Assembly (NCBI GenBank): GCA_028554795.2 | Contig: CM068841.1 | Coordinates: forward strand, 29,319,721-29,383,720 | Direction: 5' to 3' | Origin: Sinohyriopsis cumingii | Lineage: Eukaryota > Mollusca > Bivalvia > Unionida > Unionidae | DNA: 64,000 nt | Shown here: piece after piece, positions 25,801 through 40,800 of the stretch | Layout: every line of letters begins with the position of its first letter | How positions within the stretch are numbered: the first letter of the stretch is position 1 | The notes under the pieces: model-generated | Database searches by the model: none | Told to the model about the DNA's origin: nothing | The model's input: the letters and a program-made list of their open reading frames with translations, nothing else | Position numbers and translations under genes: made by a program

Positions 25801-28800
25801 CACCTCAGGCAACATAGAAGATGTTGCTTGTTCTTAGTGATGTCATCAGTTCCAGATTATCGGATGTCACAGAAAAATTCAGCCTTTTGAACCTCCATGG
25901 AGGATGTTTTCTGCCTTTGAACCCTGGAATTCTGCCCTCCTCCTCCTCCAACTCCATCAACAACCTGGATCAAGGTCAATGCATATGCTGATCCTATGAT
26001 GCAATGGAGTCCAACATAATTACTTCTGCAGTTATTGACATTCTAGCCTGCCTTCATCGTCAGTTTGTTGGTGGTTCTACCTTGGCCATACACAAGTATT
26101 TCATTTTGATACCCAAGCAGCTGACAGTGACATCGACACTCTGGGGATACCAAAACCACACTCCATATGTATGAATCAGATATCCTTTTATGACACTGAG
26201 CAGTTAGAGTGCAATATTGTTTCTGTGGCTTCACTCTTGGACTTTGTCTCTATCGATTTTTTCTCCCACTCTGAATACATCAAGGCATGTATTGGAATCC
26301 ATCTCAAGAATGGCCCAAGTGCTGAGCAAAGCCTTTCAACACACTTTGGCCAATGCTGTAATTGCAGGTACTAGTTGCAGTTGGTAGAATCCAACTCATT
26401 GCTCTCTGCTTGTACTTTCCTATAGGACCGCCATAAGGCCAAGCAAAGAGCGCGGCTTTTATTCTGTAACCAAAGTGGATAAAGCACCAAGAGGGTACTG
26501 ATGTTCATCCCAACATTTCTCCAGGGTTTTCTTCCAGAATTTTCTTGGTCCCAAAGGCAAATGGCACTCTGTGCCTGATCATTGACCTTAATGACCTCAT
26601 GTACCTTAGTTCTCAATGGAAACACCATGGCACATTTTAAATGTCATCCAAGAGGGAGACTTTGCCATCTATGTGGACTTGAAAGACACATACCTTCGTG
26701 TCCCTATTCACAAAGTTTTTAGAACATTCCTGTGATTCACCCACATTGTATACCAGTTCAGGGCAATCCCACTGGGACTAACATCATCGTCTTTACTTGA
26801 GTAGTAATGGCACATCACCGGACCATTTCTGCGACAGAAACATCAAGTTACTTGGACAACATCCTGCTTTAACAGCAGGTGAGTTATATCTAAACATGAC
26901 ATGATAATCCTTGTTACACTGCTTACCAACCTGGGCTTCTTGTCAACAAGGAAAATTCTGACCTAGTACGATCTCAACAATTTGTTCACTTAGGTATTGA
27001 GTACAATACACAAGTGACATAACTTGTCTCCTTCAGTATCGGGCATTGAAAATCTGAACCATGATGGCTTCTATCTGCACAGAAATCCTTTGCCTACTAT
27101 TCTTGCTCAATATGGCAGCGGACCTCATTGTCCTAGGTTACCTTCATCATGAGTGGGTAGATCTAGGTCTTTGTTATTTACCGTTGGCTGCACATTTATA
27201 CAGTACTTCCTCATTATAAAGCCCATCTGTATACTTCTGTCTCTCATGAGACATGGATAAGCATGGAACACATCTATATTCATAAATCATATGTATAGCA
27301 ATGGATCAGATTGATCATCATGGATCACATGTATTGTCATGGATCACATTTGTAGTCATAGATAACATATATAGTCATGTGTATAGTAATGCATAATGTT
27401 TATATTCATGGATCATGTATAGTAAGGAACACATGTATAGTCATGTAACACATGAATAGTCATGAATCATGTATAGTCATGGATAATGTGTAGTCATGGA
27501 TGATGTGTGTATCCATAGATCACAAATATACTCATGTAACACATGTATATTCATAGATCATGTGTAGTCATGGATTATGTGTGTATCCACAGATCACAAG
27601 TATAGTCATGTAACACATGTATAGTCATGGATCATGTGTAGTCATGGATTATGTTTGTAGCCACATATCATGATTATAGTCATGTAACACATGTATAGTC
27701 ATGGATAATGTGTAGTCATGGATTATGTGTATAGCCATAGATTACAAATATAGTCATGTTACACATGTATAGTCATGGATAATGTGTAGTCATGGTGTAT
27801 GTGTGTAGCCACCGATCACAAGTATAGTCATCTAACACGTGTATAGTCATGGATAATGTGTAGCCCTAGATAATGTGTATAGCCATAGATCACAAGTATA
27901 GTCATGTAACAAATGTACCATCATGGATCATGTACATTTGTGGATCACATCTATGGTCATGTAACACATGTATCATCATATATCACATGTATGGTCCTGT
28001 AGCACATGTATAGTCCTGGATTACATGTATAGTCATGCAATACATGTATAGTCACTGTGCACATGTATAGTCATGAAACACTTGTATAGTCATGCACCAC
28101 ATGCATATTATTTGAACTTTTGGATCACTTGTATAGTAAATAATCATGTGCACATTTATAGTCATAGAACACGTGTATATTTATGGATCATGTGTATAGT
28201 AATGGATCACACATATAATCATGGATGATGTTTATTGTCTTGGATTATGTATTTAGTCCTGAATTACACAAATAGTCATGGATCACATTTATTGTCATGA
28301 AACATGTATAGTCATGGATCACATGTGTGGTCATGTGACACCTGTATAATCATGAATCACATATATTGATCACCTTGATGGTGTGGCAATGTATCACATG
28401 TACAGTCATGGATCATGGGTATGGTAATGTAACATGTATAGTCATGTAACATGTATAGTATGGATCACTTGTAGAGTCATGTATCATCATGTGGCATGTA
28501 TATTCATGGATCATACGTATTCATGAAGCACATATATAGTCATGTATCACATGTATGGTCATGTAACACATGTATGGTCAGGTAACACATATATGGCCAT
28601 GTAACACATGTATGATCATGTAACACATGTAAAATCATGATTACATGTTTAATCATGGATCACATGTAACATATATATGACCATGGATAACATGTATGGT
28701 TATATAACATGTGTATGATCATGTTGCACTTATAGTCATGGATCACATGTAGGGTTGTGTAACATGTGTAAAGCCATGTATCACATATATATGGTCATGT

Positions 28801-31800
28801 AACATACATAGTCATGGTTGACATGTATGGCCATGTAACATGTATAGTCATGGATCACATGTATAGTAATGAAAAACATGTATGGTGATAAATCACTTGT
28901 ATTTCATATAACAGTCATGGATCACATGTATTGTCATGTAACACATGTATGGCAATTGATCACAAGTATGGTGATGTAACATGTATAGTCATGGATCACA
29001 TGTATTTTCATGTAACACATGTATGGCAATTGATCAGAAGTATGGTGATGTAACATGTATAGTCATGGATCACATGTGTGGTTATTTAACACATGTATGA
29101 CCATTTATCACATATAGTAATGAAACTCGTGTATGGCCATGAATTACTTGTATGGTCATAAAACATTGATGGATCACATGTATAAACATGTAACACATGT
29201 ATGGTGATTGATCACATGTATAGTCATGTAACATGTATGGTCATGAATCACATGTGTAGCTATGTAACACATATATGGCCATGGATCACTTGTATGGTCA
29301 TAAAACAGTCATGGATCACATATATAGTCATGTAACACATGTATGGCAACTGATCACAGGTATGGTCATGGATCACATGTGTGGTTATGTAACACATATA
29401 GTCATGGATCATATGTATGGTCATGAATGACATGTGTGGTTATGTAACACATATAGTCCTGGATCATATGTCTGGTCATGGATCACATGTTTGGTTATGT
29501 AACACATAGAGTCATGGATCATATGTATGGTCATGGATGACATGTGTGGTTATGTAATGCATCTAGTCATGGATCATATTATGGTCATGGATGACATGTT
29601 TGGTTATGTAACACATAGAGTCATGGATAATTTGTATGGTCATGGATGACATGTTTGGTTATGTAACACATCTAGTCATGGATCATATGTATGGTCATGG
29701 ATGACATGTTTGGTTATGTAACACATAGAGCCATGGATCATATGTCTGGTCATGGATCACATGTTTGGTTATGTAACACATCTAGTCATGGATCATATGT
29801 ATGGTCATGGATGACATGTTTGGTTATGTAATACATCCAGTCATGGATCATATGTATATTCATGGATGACATGTTTGGTTATGTAACACATCTAGTCATG
29901 GATCATATATATGGTCATGGATGACATGTTTGGTTATGTAACACATAGAGCCATGGATCATATGTATGGTCATGGATGACATGTTTGGTTATGTAACACA
30001 TAGAGCCATGGATCATATGTATGGTCATGGATGACATGTTTGGTTATATTATTGTTGCCATTGTATATATGGCAGCCAATGGACGAAGAATATAGGAAAC
30101 CCTGGTAAGAACAACAAATCCATGGGAAGCTAGTTTCTCACACTGGCAGAGTCCAGAACTCAGACCCACATGGAAAGAAGTGAGATGGCAGTGATTGGTT
30201 AAGGTGAGCATTTTAGACCATTCAGCCAACCGGAGCCCTTTATAGTTAGGTAACACAGTCATAGATCACATGTATGGTCATGAACCACATTTGTCATCAT
30301 GGATCACATGTATGGTTATGTAACACATATAGTCACGGATCATATTTATTGTTATGTGATACATATAATCATGGATTACATGCATGGTTATGTAAAATAT
30401 AGTCATGGATCATAGGTATGGTCATGCAAGAGATGTCTGGTAATGGATCACAATGAATTGGTCAAATTTATTCTTTAATTTGTTTTTGTTTTTTATACAT
30501 TTGTTTTTCTTTAGTATTTTGTTGATGTGAACCAGTTGTAATACAATTTCAGACATCAGCTATTATATGATTGTGTTTTAATGTATTATCATGATACAGG
30601 CTTGTTGCAACGTCCAAGAGTAGGAGGTTACCTCACTTAAAACATGGATCACTTTCATTGCTTTCATAAACATTTTAATAAATAGAGAGCACTATATATC
30701 ATCTATACTCACATACCAGTCAAGTCCATCAACAAATAGCATAGACACTGATCTATTGTCTCATAATGCCCAGGCAGATTAGGGTCTGTGTTTTTTCTAG
30801 TGATGACTCCTAACAAGCTGCATAGACCCAGATCTGCAAGTGCATTATGTGATAACAGGTCTTTGTGCAGTTTACATTGGACTCAATTTATAAGTGCATA
30901 TAGATGGTATCTACAAATGTAGCAATGGTACCTCATTTGAATTTCTGCCTTTTCAGCTACTATGTCTTGATGAAATGTTGAAATGTCATTGTATCTACTT
31001 TACCTCCACTAGCTAGTCAAATTTATTGATATTCATATAAACACAAAACTATTCTGTGAGAGGTCATTGAATTCTAGTTACTTTTATATAGCATTTACCC
31101 ATCCTTTGGACAGTGCTGACCCATATTTACAATCACATAAGTTATCTTGGTCAAAATAGTTTAATTAGAATTGTACACATAACAGAACAGACCCTGACCG
31201 AAGTATGTTTTATGTAATGGTAGATCCATGGTTTTGCTGTTCACATTTGTTTGCTTGTTTGTATCTTGAACATTTTAAGAATAGCATTGAGTAAAAGGAC
31301 TAAAAATGAAACCAGTCCATTTTGACAGTGATTGTGATGGACAGTGTTCCCAGCAAGATGCTGATCAATACTGGCCATGAGTGAGACTCTATTTATTTCC
31401 AAATTTTTCTTGTTCAGATTTGTGGACCCGTTGTCGTGCTGACAGGTGCTGCATCAGATCCCTCATTACGGAAGCTTGCAGCCTATGCAAGATTTGGCAC
31501 AGCTATCAGCTCAGCAGGAGATCTTAACCATGATGGGTACAAAGGTCTGTAAAAGCTGGAAAATGAAAATTTTTAAATGAATTTCAAAAAGAAACTTTTA
31601 AAGATTTTTGAAATTAAAAAGATTTTCATTATTTCAAACTGCTCAAGTGGCCTAAGTGGTTAGAGTATCCTCCTTGGATGTGGGAGGTAGTGGATTCAAA
31701 CCCTGGCCGAGTCCTACCAAAGACTTACAATAATGGTACTAGCAGCTGCCTCTGTTGGTGCTCAGCATTAAGAGGTTAGTTTTAGGACTGGATGGCCATG

Positions 31801-34800
31801 TGTCAGGATAATATGACTGGGTGGGACATGATGCTACATGTCTGCAGCATGATGCCCCAATGCTAAACATCACTATAAACAGCCACACTGCAGACATCAT
31901 AGCGATATGATTTAACATATTTTAAAGCTACATTAAAAGACTAAATCACACACACATATTATTTCAAAAAAATCGTTTCAGAAAAACAATATTCTGATTA
32001 TTATGAAAACGAATTTTCATTAGGTTGAAAGGAAATGTTTTTACTCTTACTGGTTAAATATGCTTCCATAATGTACTTTCTCAAAATTCAAAGTACTACA
32101 CGTGTAAAACATGTACATTTTTCAAGGTATAGGTGTTAAAAATGTGTACATGTATAGGTATTAGAAAGGTGCAAAAGATGTTTCTATGGTGGACATTGAA
32201 AACATTGTAAAGAAAGTCATATTTAAAGAATCTTTTGAGATGCAAAGCAAATTTAATTTTTTTGTAAAGTTCATCTTTCAACTTTATATGTCGAAGTCAA
32301 AATTATGTACAGTTGAATGACAATGAAGACTGTGTACATCAAGTTCATATGTCAAACTTAAAATTATGTACAGTTGAATGACAATGAATACTGTTTACAT
32401 CAGAGGAATAAATTGTCTTTTTTAAAAAAGTTTTCTCCATTTATTTAGAAGTAAATACCAGTTTGTATATAATTTGAATTTAAACTTTATTTCATCTACA
32501 TTTTTCCTGATATTTACATTTTTAATAGTTTGAATGTACATTTTAGGCATATTTCATTAAATATCACAGAAAATCAGTGCATAATTTAATGTTTTGATTG
32601 ACAGAATAATGATGACAGTGTGTGTGTGTGACTTAGAGTTTTAACATAGCTTTAACATTTTTTCAGTCATATCACTACAATGTTTTCAGTGTGGCAGTTT
32701 ATAGTGATGTCTAGCACTGGGACATCATGCCACAGACATGAAACATCATGTCCCACCCAGTCACATTATCCTGACCCCAGGCCAACCAATCCAAAAACTA
32801 ACCTGTTAATGCTGAGCGTCAAGTGAGGCAGCTGCTAGTACCATTTTTGTAAGTCTTTGGTATGACTCAGCCAGGGATCAAACCCATGACCTCCCACATC
32901 CAAGGCCACTGCTCTAACCACTAGGCCACTAGAGTGGTTAATGATGACAGTAATTCAGTAAAAAGACAGTATAAGGATTAAAGCTGTAATTCAGTAAATG
33001 GACAGTATCAGGATTAAAGCTGTAATTCAATAAATAAGCAGTATTAGGATTAAAGTTGTAATTATCTAAATAGACAGTATCAGGATTAAAGCTGTAATTC
33101 AGTAAATGGACAATATCAGGATAAAAGCTGTACTTCTCTAAATAGACAGTATGAGGATTAAAGCTGTAATTTCACTAAATAGACAGTATCAGGATTAATG
33201 CTGTAATTTTTTAGAAATAGTATCAGGATTAAAGCTGTAGTTCTCTAAATAGGCAGTACACTGTATTAACTTTAAACCTCTAATTAAGTAAATAGACAAT
33301 AACAGGATTAAATATTATTTCATAAAAAGACAGCATCTGGATTAAATCTATAATTCAGTAAACAGATAGTGTCAGGATTAAAGCTGTAATTCAGTAAATA
33401 AAAAATGTCAGGATTAAAGCTATCAAGCCCAAACAACTACAAAGAATAAAGACAGTCAAATGAACCCATTGCACTTAACTGAATATAAAAAAGTTTTTAT
33501 TTTAAACTCAGTTATTATCAGCAGCAATCAATGTTAAAAATAACGAAAGAATTGCCAAAATTTCTGAATGAATAGGCCCTTGTTATGGATGTAAATGACT
33601 GATTACTAATATACCAAAATTTGAAAATCAATGGGATTTTCTTCCCAAAATATAACATTAAAATAAAATCTATCTTCCTAAGCTTTTATACCCATTGGTA
33701 TTATTAAAATCATTCTTTTATACCCATTGATATTATTAAAATCATTCTTTTATACCCATTGATATTATTAAAATCATTCTTTCATGTAATCAGATTTCTC
33801 CAAAGTAACACATCTGTCTAAACATACATTGAAACAAGGTAATGAATCATTTCTCATGTTGGAGTTTAAAGCAGTATTCTGGTTTGTAATTGGGTGATGA
33901 GCAGAGAACTAAATCTTTCAAAAATTAGAACTCTGTTATGAAATTGTCTTGAAAGATATCTGTCCTAGTTTTATTGAAGATTATTATGGGAATTCTTTGT
34001 TAGAATCACCAACATTTTAAATACAAGTCCATATAATGGTGAATGTCATTCAGACTACAGTAGTGGTAGTAGATGTTGTGGTGCTATTGAATCCTAAAAT
34101 AGTTTATTGACAACACTGCAATAGTGGTGATATGTTATTGTGGTATTGTGTCCTAAAATAGTTTAGTAACAAAACTGCAATAGTGGTGATATGTTATTGT
34201 GTCCTAAAATAGTTTAGTGACAACACTACAATAGTGTTGGTACACATGTTTTGCAAACTCTAATTCTTGTTCATATTCATATCTCTTTTTTCTGTCACAT
34301 CTAAGAAATATTTTTATTGTTATCAATCAGTTATTCAAAGTAAATTATTGTCACTTTTCTCATGTAGATGTGGCCATTGGTGCACCATATGAAGATGAGT
34401 ATACAGGTGCGGTGTACATTTATAATGGGGGAACAGATGGTGTTAAGGATGTGTTTTCACAAAGAATAACTGGTAATTACTTCCACATATCTTGTTTTAA
34501 TTTAGATTAATACTATTCTATAATCACTATCCCATATATTATTTTCATTTAGATTTATACCATTCTGAAATCACTATCCCATATATTATTTTCATTTAGA
34601 TTTATACCATTCTGAAATCACTATCCCATATATTATTTTCATTTAGATTTATGCCATTCTGAAATCACTATCCCATATATTATTTTCATTTAGATTTATG
34701 CCATTCCGAAATCACTATCCCATATATTATTTTCATTTAGATTTATACCATTCTGAAATCACTATCCCATATATTATTTTCATTTAGATTTATACCATTC

Positions 34801-37800
34801 TGAAATCACTATCCCATATATTGTTTTCATTTAGATTTATACCATTCTGTAATCACTATCCCATATATTATTTTCATTTAGATTTATACCATTCTGTCCT
34901 CATCTATATTTAAGTTTCATTTTATAAATTGTAATTTTCATTTGAAAATAAAATTGTGTGAGTAAATTCCTCCTTTTCTTGTCTTATCTTTAGCTTTCTT
35001 TCTTTCATAATTGAAAGGCCAAGTTGGAAGCAAAACAAAAGAATTTGATACACTAGTTCCTCACTTCAAACCCCCTCAGTATAATGTACATTAATATTCA
35101 GTTATTGACCTCATTCAAATGTCCTTACATTTATTTCATATTTAGTCATAAACCTCACCAATTGAAGTGGCCTAACATTTATTTCGTGTTCAGTCACTGA
35201 CCTCATTGATGTCGCCTAACATTTATTTCGTGTTCAGTCACTGACCTCATTAATGTGGCCTAACATTTATTTTATGTTAAGTCATTGACCTCATTGAAGT
35301 GCCCAAACATTTATTTCATGTTCAGTCATTGACTTCATTAAAACAGCCTAATTTATAATTGTTACCCATTTCATCTGATATTAGCTCTTGTTTGATGGTT
35401 TTTGTATCCTAAAATAGCTTTTAAATACTGTCTTGTGTACAAATACTGTCCAATTATTATATATATCTAAGTCTTATGTGACCTTAAATACAGTGTCTGC
35501 CATGCAAAGAATCATAATGTATTTATTTAGTCAGTAGTTCTTCACATTTAATTGGCTGCTAAAATAATACATACTACAGAATAATCTCTTTCAGACAAGT
35601 CTACCCCCAGCAATTGTTATACTATACTCAATCAAAAGTCACAATAACTTAATGCAAGAATCTCATGTGTATTGAAAGAAAAACACTAATTACTGCACCT
35701 AATAAACTCATTTCATTAAATAAAACTCACAGAATGTACAAGCAGTTTGCTAACATGTAGCACTTTGTGCATCCTCTTTGTGAGTTATCAAGATAGCATT
35801 CATTGGTATTAATCCACATAGTTTGTGAATTATCAGCATTCATGGGTATTAATCCATGTAGTTTGTGAATTATCAGCATAACATGGGTATTAATCCACAT
35901 AGTTTGTGAATTATCAGCATTCATGGGTATTAATCCATGTAGTTTGTGAATTATCAGCATAACATTGGTATTAATCCATGTAGTTTGTGAATTATCAGCA
36001 TTCATGGGTATTAATCCATGTAGTTTGTGAATTATCAGCATTCATGGGTATTAATCCATGTAGTTTGTGAATTATCAGCATAACATGGGTATTAATCCAT
36101 GTAGTTTGTGAATTATCAGCATTCATGGGTATTAATCCATGTAGTTTGTGAATTATCAGCATTCATGGGTATTAATCCATGTAGTTTGTGAATTATCAGC
36201 ATTCATGGGTATTAATCCATGTAGTTTGTGAATTATCAGCATTCATGGGTATTAATCCATGTAGTTTGTGAATTATCAGCATTCATGGGTATTAATCCAT
36301 GTAAATTATGTGTTGTCAAGAGAACATTGGCGTGAATCCATGCACAATATGATATACAAAGATGACAGTGGTGTAAATCCATGTATATTATAAGTTACCA
36401 AGATTGCATCTGTGAAACTCCATGTATATTATGTTTTACCAAAGATGGCATTGGTGTGAATAAATGAATATTATGAGTTATGGAGATGATATTTTGAGAA
36501 TCCATGTTAATTAAAGGTTATCAAGATGACATTGGTATGAATACATGTATATTATGAGTTATCAAGATGACATTGGTATGAATCCATGTATATGATGAGT
36601 TATCAAGATGACATTGGTGTGAATACATGTATATTATGAGTTATCAAGATGACATTGGTATGAATCCATGTATATGATGAGTTATCAAGATGACATTGGT
36701 GTGAATACATGTATATTATGAGTTATCAAGATGACATTGGTGTAAATCAATATATATTATCAGTTATCAAGATGACATTGGTGTGAATCCATGTATATGG
36801 TGAGTTATCAAGATGACATTGGTGTGAATCCATGTATTTGATGAGTTATCAAGATAACATTGGTGTGAATCCATGTATATTATGAGTTATCAAGATGACA
36901 TTGGTATGAATCCATGTATTTGATGAGTTATCAAGATGACATTGGTGTGAATCCATGTATATGATGAGTTATCAAGATGACATTGGTGTGAATCCATGTA
37001 TATGATGAGTTTTCAAGATGACATTGGTGTGAATCCATGTATATGATGAGTTATCAAGATGACATTGGTGTGAATACATGTATATTATGAGTTATCAAGA
37101 TGACATTGGTGTAAATCAATGTATATTATCAGTTATCAAGATGACATTGGTATAAATCCATGTATATGGTGAGTTATCAAGATGACATTGGTGTGAATCC
37201 ATGTATATGGTGAGTTATCAAGATGACATTGGTATAAATCCATGTAAATGATGAATTATCAAGATGACATTGGTATAAATCCATGTATATGATGAGTTAT
37301 CAAGATGACATTGGTGTGAATCCATATATATGATGTGTTATCAAGATGACATTGGTATAAATCCATGTAAATGATGAATTATCAAGATGACATTGGTATA
37401 AATCCATGTATATGATGAGTTATCAAGATGACATTGGTGTGAATCCATATATATGATGTGTTATCAAGATGACATTGGCATAAATCCATGTATATGGTGA
37501 GTTATCAAGATGACACTTTTGTAAATCAATGTATATTATCAGTTATCAAGATGACATTGGTATAAATCCATGTATACGGTGAGTTATCAAGATAACATTG
37601 GTGTGAATCCATGTATATAATGAGTTATCAAGATGACACTGGTGTAAATCAATGTATATTATCAGTTATCAAGATGACATTGGTATAAATCCATGTATAT
37701 GTCGATGAGTTATCAAGATGACATTGGTGTGAATCCATGTATATTACAAATTACCAAGATGACATTGGTGTAAATCCATGTATATTATGAATCCTGATCT

Positions 37801-40800
37801 AGTGGGATAAATGAGTTATCAAGATGATATTGGTGTGAAGCCATGTATATTATGAATTACCAAGATCGCGTTGGTGTGAATCCATGCATGTAATGAGTTA
37901 TCAAGATGACATTGGTTTAAATCCATGTATATTATGAATTAACAAGATGACATTGGTATGAATCCATGTATATTATGTGTTATCAAGATGACATTGGTGT
38001 GAATACATGCATGTTATGGATTTCCAAGATCGCGTTGGTGTGAATCCATGTATTTTATGAATTATCAGGATGGTGTTTGTGTGAGTCCATTCATTTTGTG
38101 AGTTACCAAGATGATATTGGTGTGAATCAATGTATATTATGTGTTATCAAGATGGTGTTGGTGTGAATCCATGCACTTTATGGGTTATCAAGATGACATT
38201 GGTGTGAATCCAAACCAGTGGGATAAATGCAGATGTTGAGCTATGTAAGTGATGGAGAAAGTATTATTTTGTAATGACTTGTTTTAAAGTTATCTGTTGA
38301 GATAACATGATATAAGCTTTATTCTGTTGTAATGAAAGTCGTTTCCATTTCCAAATGTCTCTCATTATCTTCCTCTTTCTAAGCCTACTCCTCTTTCTAC
38401 CACCGGTACAAGCCTCCATTATGATATTAATGAAGTGATTTGGATTTGGATTTTTTTTTAAACGTAGCTTTAACAATTTTTCAGTCATATCACTACAATG
38501 TCTGCAGTGTGTCAGTTTTAGTGATGCCTAGCACTGGGGCATTATGCCACAGACATGTAGCATGATGTCCCACTCAGTCACATTATCCTGTCACCAGGCT
38601 GACCAGTCCTAACACTAACCTCTTAGTGCTAAGCACCAAGCAAGGCAGCTGTCAGTACCATTTTTATAAGTCTTTGGTTTGACTCGGCCGGGAATCGAAC
38701 CCATGACCTTTGCATCCAAGGCAGATGGATTACGATTATGATTATGATTATTATGAAAGCCATTTCCATTTCATCTTTTTACACTTTTTTCTAATTCCCT
38801 ACATTTGTCATTACATCCTTCTCATCTGTCTACTGCCACTGTACATCATTATAATGATATTAATGAAGTCTCCATAATTATATTAATGTAGTGCTTCATT
38901 ATTTGATTACAGGTCGGGTCATTACATCAAAAATACCTGGATCAAATATTCAGACATTTGGTTGGCACATTAATGGTGAATATGATGTGGATAAAAATGG
39001 ATTTACAGGTGAAATTTAGCTTTCAGCAAGGGGTCTTATTTATTTCACACTATAATGTTGTTAAATTCAGTTAATGTTAAGAAATTATTGTGAAACAATT
39101 GCATTTTTTTCTTAAATATATATGTACCAGTTTTGTTATGTCACATTTTACAAGAAAACAGGAATGTCATGAACTTATTGTGCAATGTAATTGAGACCTA
39201 TTATAATATATGCTATTTTATGCCAGAATTGTAATAGCAGAAGCTGTTGTCCAACTGTTCATCCTCACAACCATACTTCAGTACATCCACACAACCACAC
39301 TTAAGTACATCCTCAAAACCAACTTAAATACATCCTCACAACCATTCTTCAGTACATCCACACAACCATACTTAAGTACATCCTCACAACCATACTTCAG
39401 TACATCCTCACAACCATGCTTCAGTACATCCACACAACCATACTTAAGTACATCATCACAACCATACTTCAGTACATCCACACAACCATACTTCAGTACA
39501 TCCACACAGTTATACTTCAGTACATCCACACAACCATACTTCAGTACATCATAGTAACCATACTTCAGTACATCCACACAGCCATACTTCACTACATCCA
39601 CGCAACCATACTTAAGTACATCCACACAACCATGCTTCAATACATCGACACAACCACACTTCAGTACATCCACACAACCACACTTCAGTACATCCACACA
39701 ACTATACTTCAGTACATCCAAACAACCATACTTCACTACATCCACACAACCATACTGCAGTACATCCACACAACCATGCTTCAATACATCGACACAACCA
39801 CACTTCAGTACATCCACACAACCACACTTCAGTACATCCACACAACTATACTTCAGTACATCCAAACAACCATACTTCACTACATCCACACAACCATACT
39901 TCAGTACATCCACACAACCATACTTCAGTACATCCAATCAACCATACTTAAGTACATCCACACAACCATACTTCAGTACATCCACACAACCTCAATTCAG
40001 TACATCCAAACAACCATACTTCAGTACATCCAAATAACCACACTTAAGTACATCCACACAACCATACTTCAGTACATCCACACAACCACACTTAAGTACA
40101 TCCACACAACCATACTTCAGTACATCCAAACAACCATACTTCACTACATTGACACAACCATACTTCATTACATCCAAACGACCATACTTCAGTACATCCA
40201 CACAACCATACTTCAGTACAACCACATATTTGTCCCATTTTAGTATCATAACATACAAATTATTAAAATTAGATGTTTTACAATTTTATTTGCTTTATTA
40301 TGGCCATAAGTAGATGACCTGATCAGACTTCCAACCCATTACAGTAGTTTGTAAGTCTGCACAGCTTGCAGCAGGTCTATGTTGATTTGGTTCTGTATGG
40401 CTGACCACTCATGATAGGTCTCCATTGCTTGCAGCATGTACTTGTTGGTTTGGCCTGGTATGGATGGCCACTAAGGTATGTCCCCACTGTGCTTGACTCA
40501 GTCAGCCTTTCTACTTATGTGTGTCATCAGTCTGTCTATACATGGGTCAGTCTGTCTACTTATGTGTGTCATCAGTCTGTCTATCCATGGGTCAGTCAGT
40601 CTTGTTAATCATGAGTCAGCCAGTGTGTCTGTCTTTGGGTTGGTCATTCTCTCTATCCTTTGGATGGCAAGTCTGTCTCCCCAAGACTCAGTCTTTCAAT
40701 CCATGGGTCAGTCTATATATCCATGGGTTGGTCAGTAGGCCTATCTATTTGTGGGTCAGTCTTTCCAAGGCTCAGTTAATTTGTCTATTCCTGACTCAGT

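Noticed and set aside
35727-36041. 104-residue minus-strand frame with INTNVMLIIHKLHG repeats
   Set aside because: Reads through the 40-bp minisatellite; no other coding support.
39278-40243. Repeat proteins of 219 residues (minus) and 275 residues (plus)
   Set aside because: Both strands of one 24-bp array are open, which is expected for a unit divisible by three that lacks stops.
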